From a virus, in IMG/VR virus record IMGVR_UViG_3300017756_000110, positions 1 through 23,720 of that record: DNA of 23,720 nt; one strand, written 5' to 3'. The first letter of the stretch is position 1. Every line of letters begins with the position of its first letter. The position numbers and the translations under genes are program-made. Shown one piece after another: positions 1-7,430 of the stretch. Under the pieces are notes generated by a model. The model was given only the letters and a program-made list of their open reading frames with translations. It was not told the origin of the DNA and did not search any database.

Positions 1-1488
1 GGTGCTTGGAGTTCGCTACTCAAGGCTGTGCTTGGTGACCAAAGAGGCGCTGTGTTTAACCCTCGATTTAGAACAAGTGAATCACCAAGTCAAAAAAACA
101 TAGCGGAAGGTCAAGCACATGGAATGGTTGGCACACGACGTGCGGCTGGAGAACCAGCAGAACGTCGTAGAAAACAATTAGCAATGGGTCAAAAAAGATT
201 GGACGCAGGTATTGATAAAAGATTGATGTACAGTAACCCTGACTATTACGACTACTTAGTGGCTCGTACTCAACTCCCTCCTTCACAACAGCAAGAATTA
301 CCTTACCCTGCTGTGGAAAGAAGAAATATTGAACGATTAGGAGGAGGAAATTTCGGTGGTGGGCGACGTAATTCAATTGCACAACGTGCAGGGTTTGATA
401 CAAGTCCCGCACAACTGCATAATTTGCAACGTCTTTCTACAACAATGATACCTCAAAAGTTTATGATGCGAGATGACGCAGTTGATTATTCAGGTTTAAC
501 CCCATCACCAATTCCAAACATGGTTTATGATTCAAATATGAACCTTATTCCTGACCCTCGTCTTGAACAAAAATCCAGTGACTTTGTATTGGTGTCTGAT
601 ATTCTTAAGCGTGATACACCGAATAAAATTCAATCACGTCGTCGCCGTGAAAAGCGACAACAGTTCCGTCCATCTACAGGTCAATTCAAGCGACCACCCG
701 GTGGTATGAACCCTGTCGGTGCAACCATGCGTCGATTCCGAGCACGTATGCGTGGTATCAAGGGGGGTAAGAAAACAGGATTGATGAAGCCACACTTGTC
801 TGTTGAGATGAGCCACCGTGGTATCGCTACTAAGCAACCCATGTCAAAAGACCCACAGAAGTATCGACAATACATGGGTCAATCCGAGGCTCGTAAAATA
901 CTTGGTAATGTACGTTCAACATTTTCACCGCACGCTCGATACGGTGAACGTTCCGTTACAGCAGGTCCAACAGGTGCAGGTCGTCTTGGTGGATTGATGC
1001 CCGGACAATCAGGACAAATGCGACGACCTTCGCTCAAACAAATCGGAGTGCGTCGTCCACGACTACGACGACCCCGTAATCCTGTCATGGCTCCCGCACC
1101 ACCAATGGGTGTACCAAGTCCACCTATGCAAGCACCATCAAGTATCTCATCGCTACCCCAAGCATCGACTCCAATGATGATGAGTGAGGAGCGTGCAGAA
1201 AGTGATTTACTTAAAGGGCGTAATAAAAATCTTCGTTATCACAAAATCAACCTTCTTCGTCGTTTGATAGCAGCACAAGAACGTGCTGGAAAACTCGGTA
1301 AGTCAATGCAAGGCACACGTTCAGCAATGGAAAATGGACACGTACCAAGTCACCCTGCGGGTGTACACCAGCATGAAGATGAAGATGAGAAAAATGATGG
1401 ACCTACGCAGAATCTTGAAACAAATTCAAGTCGTTTAGGTCTTGACCCTGCTGGATATTTGACTTCAAAGCGGGGGCATATGGGATGA
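1..1488 (+). CDS. Hypothetical basic Arg/Pro-rich protein, 5'-truncated by window edge
   Basis: The frame is open from base 1 with no stop, so the true start lies upstream; 495 residues are visible. A GTG at 28 is only an internal candidate. I do not recognise the family. The protein is strongly basic, with an Arg cluster near visible residues 212-222 (RRRREKR), several RR/RPR runs around 350-365, then a Pro/Met-rich segment (APAPPMGVPSPPM). The C-terminus turns acidic (HEDEDEKND) before the end GYLTSKRGHMG. A short hydrophobic stretch FVLVSDILKR sits mid-protein. No signal peptide or membrane segment is visible. The stop overlaps the next start as ATGA, which implies an operon with the 722-residue gene. 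Position before terminase suggests a virion or DNA-binding internal protein, but that is inference. Confidence 0.8.
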   Translation, partial: GAWSSLLKAVLGDQRGAVFNPRFRTSESPSQKNIAEGQAHGMVGTRRAAGEPAERRRKQLAMGQKRLDAGIDKRLMYSNPDYYDYLVARTQLPPSQQQELPYPAVERRNIERLGGGNFGGGRRNSIAQRAGFDTSPAQLHNLQRLSTTMIPQKFMMRDDAVDYSGLTPSPIPNMVYDSNMNLIPDPRLEQKSSDFVLVSDILKRDTPNKIQSRRRREKRQQFRPSTGQFKRPPGGMNPVGATMRRFRARMRGIKGGKKTGLMKPHLSVEMSHRGIATKQPMSKDPQKYRQYMGQSEARKILGNVRSTFSPHARYGERSVTAGPTGAGRLGGLMPGQSGQMRRPSLKQIGVRRPRLRRPRNPVMAPAPPMGVPSPPMQAPSSISSLPQASTPMMMSEERAESDLLKGRNKNLRYHKINLLRRLIAAQERAGKLGKSMQGTRSAMENGHVPSHPAGVHQHEDEDEKNDGPTQNLETNSSRLGLDPAGYLTSKRGHMG

Positions 1489-3653
1489 TTCGTATTCAGC
1501 CTCCACGTTTGCTCAAAGCATGGAGTATGATGCTTCACCCACCCGAAGGACCAGTCAATGTTCGCAATCCACCTGCCCCAACATTTCGTCCACCGCATGA
1601 GCCTGATATTCCCGCTTTTGCACACAACGGTCGTGGAGATGTTATTGAAGGTGAGTTTGATTCAAGTTCAGGCCCGTTAGCGTATAAAACACAACACGGT
1701 AATTTTTATCATGGAATTGACGCTTTAGCAATGCAACTCGCTGATTTTTTGAATAAGACAGGTAAAGGTGACATAGACCCTATTGCGGTGATTAACAAGG
1801 CTATTGATAATTTTAATCGCTCTCACACACATGGACATCACCATGAATTACCACCGTTTGACAACTTAGCATGGCGAAAGATACGAGCAAATCAACTACC
1901 TGCTGGTACAACATCAAAAGACGAGGAAGGAAAAGAAATTACTGACCGTCAAAGTCGTACACACAACAATACGCTGATTACAACACTTACCAACAAAAAT
2001 CCAGACCAAACACCACATGGTCGATTTATTGAATCGTATTACATTCCATTTCATCAAAATCTATTTCATTTACTACAGGACATGGGTTATGAAGACCGTC
2101 AAATCAAAGGTTCTCTCAAATCAGGTGTAACCTATCCTTATGTTTATGCAAGACATACTGCACCGCAGGGTTGGGCGTATTCAAGCAAAGGAGAGCACCC
2201 TGATACGTACACCAGTGAAATGATGGCAAATGCCCCTGAAGGGTATTTTCCTGAACAGCAAAGTGTACACACATGGGAAACAGTGCATCACTTACCTGAC
2301 ATTTTCTTTTATCCATCAAAAAAGAATGAACATAAAGATATTATGAGTGGGGGTGAAGCACCGACAAAACTTGTATCGGCGGCTCACGCTATGATTGACC
2401 AAGCATTAGAGCAGGGTGGTATCGAGTCCATTCCTGATGTACCAGTTACACTCAACACAGGTACACTTGGCTCTCCAAACATGATTCAACGAGGACTCCG
2501 TGAAATTCTTGGTAACAACGACCTCAAAGAAGCACTTGTCAAAGACATGGCACATGTACCTGCTATGATGTATTTGTTTGGACGCAGTTTTCAAGGTAGT
2601 TTCAAAAAATTGTATAACTACATGATGGAAAAATATGGTGCGCCCGAAGACGTACTTTCAGCCGAAGAACATGGCAAGTACTTCAGGGCAGGGGAAAAGG
2701 GCGGTCAAGGTTTGCACAAAAATGCAAAACGTGTCATGTCGGTTGCACGTTCTTCGGGTCAAGGAGAAAATGAAAATCGTAGTAAGTTTGGTGAACATCA
2801 AATTACATCCGATGAAATTGAAGTTATGGGGCTACCGTACAGCGAACAGCGACTTGGACAAGTAGACCGATTCCGTAATGTTATCGAAGCATTAGCCAAC
2901 CACCAAGCCGAATCACGAGGCCACACTGTGCAAATGGGTATCGGTGAAATTCCAACAGACCCAATGCGAATGCAAAACATACACGGTTATCCTATTCGTG
3001 ACCCTGAAACTGGTGAGTTTCCTGCACCGATATTGGATGAACACATGGAAGCGTATTTTCACACTATTGATGATTTTGCGCCAAACAAAGAAGGAATGTC
3101 CCAGCCGGAAGGTGTACCTCCCGTTGAACAGGCAAGAACACCTCCGCCTGTTCCAACACCACAGCAAATTCGTCCTGATGTTCAACCGGCTGGGACACCT
3201 ACTCCTGAATTTCAGCAATTACGACCCGGTATTGCTGACTTCACACCAGCGCAATTCCGTGAAATGTTGCAAATAGCAGGGGCGACCCGACCGCAACCAA
3301 TTAGCGATGCTCCTTTGACCGAATTAGAGGCAAGGTCACAGCAAGCCTTATCAGACCCACGCCAACGTCTGCTAACTGATTATATGAAGGCCGAAGACAT
3401 GCACCTTCCACTTATGGATAGACTCATGAAGGCTCTTGAACGAATGCAATACAAAGAAGCAAGCCTTGATGGTGACGTTTCTACACACATTACCCCCTCA
3501 CTACAATCACCTGTAAATCTTGCAAAATACACAGGATTGACCAGTAGTGAAGTTACGGCCATACAACACACAATGGGCGACTGGCATAACATTGCAAAGT
3601 CATACAATGTCAAGCCTCAAGTTGTAAAAATCATAAAGATGAATTTAAGGTGA
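1485..3653 (+). CDS. Hypothetical 722-residue His-rich protein
   Basis: The start ATG overlaps the previous stop by four bases (ATGA). No family is recognised. The N-terminus carries Pro-rich text with the motif GPVNVR (residues 23-28), also found in the next gene. Around residues 108-115 there is a His cluster (SHTHGHHHE). The middle is mixed helical with many aromatic and His residues. Residues roughly 540-600 are a Pro/Gln-rich linker. The last 45 residues (NLAKYTGLTSSEV through VVKIIKMNLR) have the spacing of a helix-turn-helix, a weak impression only. No membrane segment is evident. The stop TGA is embedded in the Shine-Dalgarno site of the next gene. Size and position suggest a virion component; function unknown. 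Confidence 0.85.
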   Translation: MIRIQPPRLLKAWSMMLHPPEGPVNVRNPPAPTFRPPHEPDIPAFAHNGRGDVIEGEFDSSSGPLAYKTQHGNFYHGIDALAMQLADFLNKTGKGDIDPIAVINKAIDNFNRSHTHGHHHELPPFDNLAWRKIRANQLPAGTTSKDEEGKEITDRQSRTHNNTLITTLTNKNPDQTPHGRFIESYYIPFHQNLFHLLQDMGYEDRQIKGSLKSGVTYPYVYARHTAPQGWAYSSKGEHPDTYTSEMMANAPEGYFPEQQSVHTWETVHHLPDIFFYPSKKNEHKDIMSGGEAPTKLVSAAHAMIDQALEQGGIESIPDVPVTLNTGTLGSPNMIQRGLREILGNNDLKEALVKDMAHVPAMMYLFGRSFQGSFKKLYNYMMEKYGAPEDVLSAEEHGKYFRAGEKGGQGLHKNAKRVMSVARSSGQGENENRSKFGEHQITSDEIEVMGLPYSEQRLGQVDRFRNVIEALANHQAESRGHTVQMGIGEIPTDPMRMQNIHGYPIRDPETGEFPAPILDEHMEAYFHTIDDFAPNKEGMSQPEGVPPVEQARTPPPVPTPQQIRPDVQPAGTPTPEFQQLRPGIADFTPAQFREMLQIAGATRPQPISDAPLTELEARSQQALSDPRQRLLTDYMKAEDMHLPLMDRLMKALERMQYKEASLDGDVSTHITPSLQSPVNLAKYTGLTSSEVTAIQHTMGDWHNIAKSYNVKPQVVKIIKMNLR

Positions 3654-3657
3654 AAGT

Positions 3658-4584
3658 ATGTCAAATAAACCAATTTTAGTGCTGAAACAAGGTACTGGTG
3701 CGACGTTGTTTCAGCAAATAGGAGAAGGTAAAACTCCTTCGGTAAAGGATTTATTTGGGGTTTTAGGCTCAAGAAAAAAAATAGGTGTGCTTCCAAGACT
3801 TGGTGCTCTTGCTGGATTAGCAGGTAAAACTGCCGCCGCAGGTGCTACTGCTTTACAAACGGCTCATCAATTACAAAGTGGTAATCTTGCCGCCCCATTG
3901 GGAATGGGATATACGTACGCAGGGTATGACCCTACGAGTGCTTTATCAGGAATAACTGATATGGCAAATAGAAATGTAAAGAGAAATGAAGGACAACAGG
4001 CACGTCCAAGTGGACCTGTTAATGTAAGACACGTTCCAAAAGCACACCAACCCCAAGCACCTTCATTTGTAACAGGGCAACAACCTGCACAGCAACCTGC
4101 ACAGCAACCTGCACAGCAACCTGCACAACAGCAAACAACACCATTTAACCCCGATATACTGACACAACCACAATTTAATGTTCCCGGTCAAGCCACACAA
4201 CAGGCTGGTCATAGCCCAGAAACCGTTGGAAATGCATTTAAACAACAAATAGGAACTCAAAACGTAGGACAGACTGGACCGTATGCAGCACCAATGCCAT
4301 CTACTGTTCCTCCTACGAATGTTCAACAAGCGGGAAATGCATTTGCTAATCAAATACAGTCACAAACAACACAGCAAACACTACCAATGCAACAGCAACC
4401 AATGCAACAGCCAATGCAACAAAGTCAATTTAATCCACAACAACCGCTTGACGCAACTATGTTTCAATCATCCAACGATTTTATACACGATTTGTTTGAC
4501 ACAATGGGTTCATACTTGTACAAGATGACACCTCATGAAGTAGGTACTTTTGCAGTTGATGCCTATTTTAAATTGCGAGAGTGA
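3658..4584 (+). CDS. Hypothetical Gln-rich low-complexity protein
   Basis: 308 residues. The start is supported by GGTGA four bases before ATG (GGTGAAAGTATG), the same arrangement used by the giant gene at 11893. The N-terminal 75 residues are ordinary sequence ending in a Gly/Ala-rich, partly hydrophobic stretch (GALAGLAGKTAAAGATAL). Then comes GPVNVR (about residue 120), shared with the upstream gene, followed by four QPAQ repeats and a long Gln/Met/Pro region containing two copies of GNAF(K/A)(Q/N)QI. The last 45 residues are again ordered-looking (FIHDLFDTMGSYLY through AYFKLRE). I do not recognise it. It lies where a small terminase would often be, but no small-terminase features are visible. 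The disordered middle fits a flexible linker or scaffold-like virion protein. Confidence 0.85.
   Translation: MSNKPILVLKQGTGATLFQQIGEGKTPSVKDLFGVLGSRKKIGVLPRLGALAGLAGKTAAAGATALQTAHQLQSGNLAAPLGMGYTYAGYDPTSALSGITDMANRNVKRNEGQQARPSGPVNVRHVPKAHQPQAPSFVTGQQPAQQPAQQPAQQPAQQQTTPFNPDILTQPQFNVPGQATQQAGHSPETVGNAFKQQIGTQNVGQTGPYAAPMPSTVPPTNVQQAGNAFANQIQSQTTQQTLPMQQQPMQQPMQQSQFNPQQPLDATMFQSSNDFIHDLFDTMGSYLYKMTPHEVGTFAVDAYFKLRE
4081..4128 (+). repeat. 12-bp tandem repeat, four units, encoding QPAQ
   Basis: The unit CAACCTGCACAG occurs four times in a row (the last with one A for G), in frame, inside the Gln-rich gene. Near-identity at DNA level indicates recent slippage expansion, so copy number may vary between relatives. 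Confidence 0.9.
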
Positions 4585-4588
4585 GTAA

Positions 4589-6070
4589 ATGAGCGAAGAC
4601 ATTCAAGCCTTCATTGATGAAATGGATGCGAAGATGTCGGCAAAGTCATTTCAATACTTTTTTGAAAACATACTCGGATTTGATTACTCACATCATCACG
4701 AATGTTGGGATAAGGGATTGGAAGAAAACCGATACTACTGTGTCAAAGCAAGTCGTGACCACGGTAAGTCTGTTTTCTTTATGTCGTACGCTCTATGGAT
4801 AGCGGCATTTCGACCCGGAACGCACATTATGATTTTTTCACACTCACTTGAACAGACACTTGAGCACATGCGATTTATTCGCAACAACATTGAGTCAACA
4901 TCTATTCTACGTGGTTTAATTCCACAAGGCCGACCATGGAGAAAGACATACTTTGAGTTTTCAAATGGAAGCCGTATGATGGCAAAGTCGGTCGGTGGAG
5001 GTACTCGTGGTTTCCATCCCGATGTGGTTGTATGTGACGATATTCTATGGGGTACTACGGGTACTGAATTGCAACGTGCGGCTGATTGGTTTTACGGTGT
5101 TTTGCTTCCTGTACTGCACCACACTGGGCGCATGATGATTGTCGGTACGCCGTTTTCGTACAATGACTTGTATGCTGAACTTGAAGAAAGAGATGCTTTC
5201 ACTGTTGAAACATACCCTGCTATCAATAACGAAGGAGTAGCATTGTGGCCTGAACGATGGAATCTTGAGGCACTTGAACACAGAAGACTTTCTATGCCGG
5301 CTATTCAGTTTTCTCGTGAGTATCTTTGTGAACCAATTCACGATGTTGCGAGTATGTTTCCTAACGACATATTGGAGAAGGCTCGTGACAAAGACTTGGT
5401 TCTGCTCGACAGGGCTGAAACTGATTACAATGAAGAAGGTGAGCCTGTGGGAATCTTTGGACAACACTTCATCGGATGGGACACAGCAATTGCATCGGAC
5501 AAGAACGCTGACTTTACAGCAATGATGGTGCTTCGTACACCTCCTAATGAGAATGTTAAGCAAATCGTAGGCATTGTACACGAGAAGGGATTGGGTGGTG
5601 CGGCTCAAAAGAAACATATTCTGTTGCTCAACAATCGCTTCAAGCCTGATTTGATTGAACTTGAAGGTAACAACTTTCAGCGTATGTTTGCGGCTGAACT
5701 CAAGGACATGCGTGACGACATTCCTATCAAGACATTTATGACAACTCGACAGCGCAAAGAAAGCATGTTCATGTCGTTGTTGATGGCATTTGAACAAGGA
5801 CAAATTCGCACACCGTATGGTGATGAGCGCAGTCGTACTTTCACACATAAACTTGAACAAGAACTCAATCGCTTCGGTATGCAAAAGAACGGTAAGTTGG
5901 AATCTGTTGGTACGCACGATGACTTGGCTATGGCATTAGCATTAGCCAACTGGGGTACGAAAGAGTTCCGTGGCACAGTTGTCTTACTTGACGACTGGAT
6001 GCCCGGATTTGGCGACTGGCTTGACAACACTGTGGGTGGTAAAAACACAGGTGGGTGGATGATACCATGA
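4589..6070 (+). CDS. terL: Terminase large subunit (packaging ATPase/nuclease)
   Basis: 493 residues, a usual TerL length. It should drive DNA into the procapsid through the portal and cut the concatemer. The N-terminal ATPase has a terminase-type Walker A (ASRDHGKS, residues 54-61), Walker B (DVVVCDDI, 145-152) and a coupling motif (IVGTPFS, 184-190). The C-terminal RNase H-like nuclease shows GWDTA with D298, the acidic/Asn motif LEGNNF with E359, and HDDLAMALA with D444/D445. All expected catalytic residues appear present, so it should be active. ATG follows the upstream stop by four bases with GAGTGAG just before it. The stop overlaps the next small gene (ATGA). No small subunit is recognised nearby. 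Confidence 0.97.
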   Translation: MSEDIQAFIDEMDAKMSAKSFQYFFENILGFDYSHHHECWDKGLEENRYYCVKASRDHGKSVFFMSYALWIAAFRPGTHIMIFSHSLEQTLEHMRFIRNNIESTSILRGLIPQGRPWRKTYFEFSNGSRMMAKSVGGGTRGFHPDVVVCDDILWGTTGTELQRAADWFYGVLLPVLHHTGRMMIVGTPFSYNDLYAELEERDAFTVETYPAINNEGVALWPERWNLEALEHRRLSMPAIQFSREYLCEPIHDVASMFPNDILEKARDKDLVLLDRAETDYNEEGEPVGIFGQHFIGWDTAIASDKNADFTAMMVLRTPPNENVKQIVGIVHEKGLGGAAQKKHILLLNNRFKPDLIELEGNNFQRMFAAELKDMRDDIPIKTFMTTRQRKESMFMSLLMAFEQGQIRTPYGDERSRTFTHKLEQELNRFGMQKNGKLESVGTHDDLAMALALANWGTKEFRGTVVLLDDWMPGFGDWLDNTVGGKNTGGWMIP

Positions 6071-6234
6071 GCGTTAAAATTGGAAGTCATCATTTTATTT
6101 TTTGCGGTGTATGCTACCTTGAAGGAAAAAGACCGTATGGATTTTGCGAATCATGTTGGATAAAAAATGAAAAACCTTTAGGGATGAATGGAGAAAAATG
6201 GCAAACAGTAGGTGGTGCATTAAATGAGTTGTAA
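6067..6234 (+). CDS. 55-residue zinc-ribbon protein
   Basis: A small gene starting in the ATGA overlap with terL and ending in TAA. It has two CxxC pairs, C13-GV-C16 and C27-ES-C30, separated by ten residues, the layout of a treble-clef or zinc-ribbon knuckle. Total length is 55 residues, and the tail ends in WQTVGGALNEL. It overlaps the next gene by 11 bases in another frame. Both ends nest tightly in the operon and the Cys spacing is non-random, so I regard it as real. Its partner is unknown; zinc-ribbon miniproteins are common in archaeal viruses. Confidence 0.75.
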   Translation: MSVKIGSHHFIFCGVCYLEGKRPYGFCESCWIKNEKPLGMNGEKWQTVGGALNEL

Positions 6235-6412
6235 TTGTGAGCACTGTATAGGAATGACATCAGCATGGGACATGCTTGAAAAAAAATTGTGTCCTGAAGG
6301 AAAAGCGGCAGCGAAACGTAAATTCAAAGTTTATCCATCAGCGTATGCTAATGGGTGGGCTGTGCAGTACTGCCGTGGTAAGTTCCGTAAGAAAAAGGGG
6401 AAGAAAAAATGA
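6224..6412 (+). CDS. Small basic protein with YPSAYA motif
   Basis: 62 residues. The N-terminus has CNCEHC (C3, C5, C8), followed by a helix-like segment and KVYPSAYANGWAVQYC (residues 35-50), then a Lys/Arg-rich tail. The YPSAYAN-type motif recurs, from my memory of the families, in small proteins of marine phages and large eukaryotic viruses (DUF-type); I cannot verify the family name here. It overlaps both neighbours (11 bases upstream, ATGA downstream). It is probably a nucleic-acid-associated or virion protein given the charge, which is inference. Confidence 0.8.
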   Translation: MSCNCEHCIGMTSAWDMLEKKLCPEGKAAAKRKFKVYPSAYANGWAVQYCRGKFRKKKGKKK

Positions 6413-6570
6413 AACTCAAAAAGGATAAATGTTGTTGCGGTGGCACAAAAGAAACTCCTTGCGTTTGTATGATTGAGGGTAACCAATGTTCCGCTACATC
6501 GCCAAAATGTCCATGTTACGCATTGCTTGACAAGCAACGTAGTATCAAAAAAATGGTTGCAGTGTGGTGA
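6409..6570 (+). CDS. Cys-repeat N-terminal fragment, probably continuous with the downstream frame
   Basis: 53 residues from an ATGA-overlapping start to TGA at 6568. It is very Cys-rich: C8-C10, C18, C20, C27, C34, C36. The spacing repeats as C-x6/7-C-x-C-(M/Y): C10..C18-V-C20-M and C27..C34-P-C36-Y. A third copy (QC-x7-CTCY) lies just beyond, in the +1 frame at 6560-6600. The change of frame falls at an A7 tract (6547-6553). This is therefore most likely the 5' part of one gene with the ParB-like open frame that ends at 7405. Cause: either an assembly indel, a real frameshift mutation, or slippage-based expression. Taken alone it would be a small metal-binding protein. Confidence 0.7.
   Translation: MKLKKDKCCCGGTKETPCVCMIEGNQCSATSPKCPCYALLDKQRSIKKMVAVW
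6547..6553 (+). other. A7 homopolymer at a reading-frame junction
   Basis: Seven consecutive A bases. Upstream frame reads agt-atc-aaa-aaa-atg; skipping one A gives aaa-aaa-tgg and enters the downstream frame, producing RSIKKWLQCGD. This joins the third Cys repeat to the first two. It is the kind of tract where assembly errors and polymerase slippage occur. Confidence 0.6.
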
Positions 6571-7405
6571 TTCATTGGGTGACCGTTGTACTTGTTACGA
6601 TACTCTTGTTATCAAGAACTTGAACCGTTGGTTCAAGGAAAAGTGGGTAGACGTTTCACGTAAGAAAAAAGATGGTACACATCCTCCATGTGGTCGTAGT
6701 AAAGCCAATAAATCGAGCAAAGGTTATCCAAAGTGTCGCCCAAGCGTCAAAGTATCGAGTAAAACTCCAAAGACCAGTGGTTCAATGAGTGAAGGTCAAA
6801 AGCGTTCGGCTACAAAACGCAAGCGAGCCAAAAAGCAGGGTGTTGGTGGTAAACCAACAATTGTCAAAATGCCAATTGTTGATACTAATGTACCCGGTCT
6901 TCGTATGGCGTACAACTTTGACAACAGTGAACCAGTTATTGGTAATCAACCATATGCTTGGGGTAAGGATGATAAAATCACTCAAATGACACCAAATGAG
7001 TATTTCGATATTTTACAGCGAGAAGCCGATGAGTTTGATTTACCGCCTGTACTAAGCAATGATGCTAAGTTTCGATGGGACGGTAGGCAATTTAACGAGC
7101 ATGGTGGAAGTCGTGAAAATACTGCTCGTATTATTCAAGGAATTAAAGCGGGTATGCCAATTGGTATGCCTGAACTTGGATTTGAAAACGATAAATTTAG
7201 CGGATTTCAAGAGGGTGGACATCGAATGGAAGCCCTTCGACAAATGGGACACGGTGATACATCTGTACCCGTATTTAGGCACAATAAAATGGTGAAAGCA
7301 ATGAAAGATGAAAAGAAAGACATGAAAGGTAAGAAAGGCATGGTAATGGTAATTGCCATTGGTGCTAAACCAAAGAAAGTCGGTGTAAAGAAGAAAAAGG
7401 ACTAA
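6557..7405 (+). CDS. Basic protein with PCGR/YPKC viral motif and ParB-like C-terminal region
   Basis: About 282 residues from a poor TTG (6557); no Shine-Dalgarno site precedes it and the first in-frame ATG is at 6785, so the real N-terminus is probably the Cys-repeat frame upstream. It begins with a Cys repeat (QC-x7-CTCY), then a basic segment WVDVSRKKKDG, PCGR, GYPKCRP and QKRSATKRKRAKK. That order resembles a basic domain I recall from marine phage and giant-virus proteins; the name is unverified. The C-terminal half contains MTPNEYFDIL and, near residue 215, EGGHRMEALRQMG followed by VPVF. This matches the ParB/sulfiredoxin-fold signature G-x-HR-x-x-AL-x-x-G...(I/V)PV. ParB-fold proteins bind or cut DNA or hydrolyse nucleotides. 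The Lys-rich tail may bind DNA. The role in packaging or the virion is unknown. Confidence 0.75.
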   Translation: MQCGDSLGDRCTCYDTLVIKNLNRWFKEKWVDVSRKKKDGTHPPCGRSKANKSSKGYPKCRPSVKVSSKTPKTSGSMSEGQKRSATKRKRAKKQGVGGKPTIVKMPIVDTNVPGLRMAYNFDNSEPVIGNQPYAWGKDDKITQMTPNEYFDILQREADEFDLPPVLSNDAKFRWDGRQFNEHGGSRENTARIIQGIKAGMPIGMPELGFENDKFSGFQEGGHRMEALRQMGHGDTSVPVFRHNKMVKAMKDEKKDMKGKKGMVMVIAIGAKPKKVGVKKKKD

Positions 7406-7430
7406 ATGATTGGTCAATGGAGAGGTCAAT

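Noticed and set aside
2944-3276. 110-residue plus-strand frame in another phase
   Set aside because: It lies within the 722-residue gene with no Shine-Dalgarno site, and composition is like a shifted frame.
3519-3653. Helix-turn-helix at the C-terminus of the 722-residue protein as a small-terminase domain
   Set aside because: The spacing is only suggestive and small terminases are much shorter; not enough to call.
5045-5917. 290-residue open frame on the minus strand
   Set aside because: It lies wholly inside the terminase gene, whose motifs are unmistakable; the antisense translation has no motif or start site and is a shadow of codon bias.
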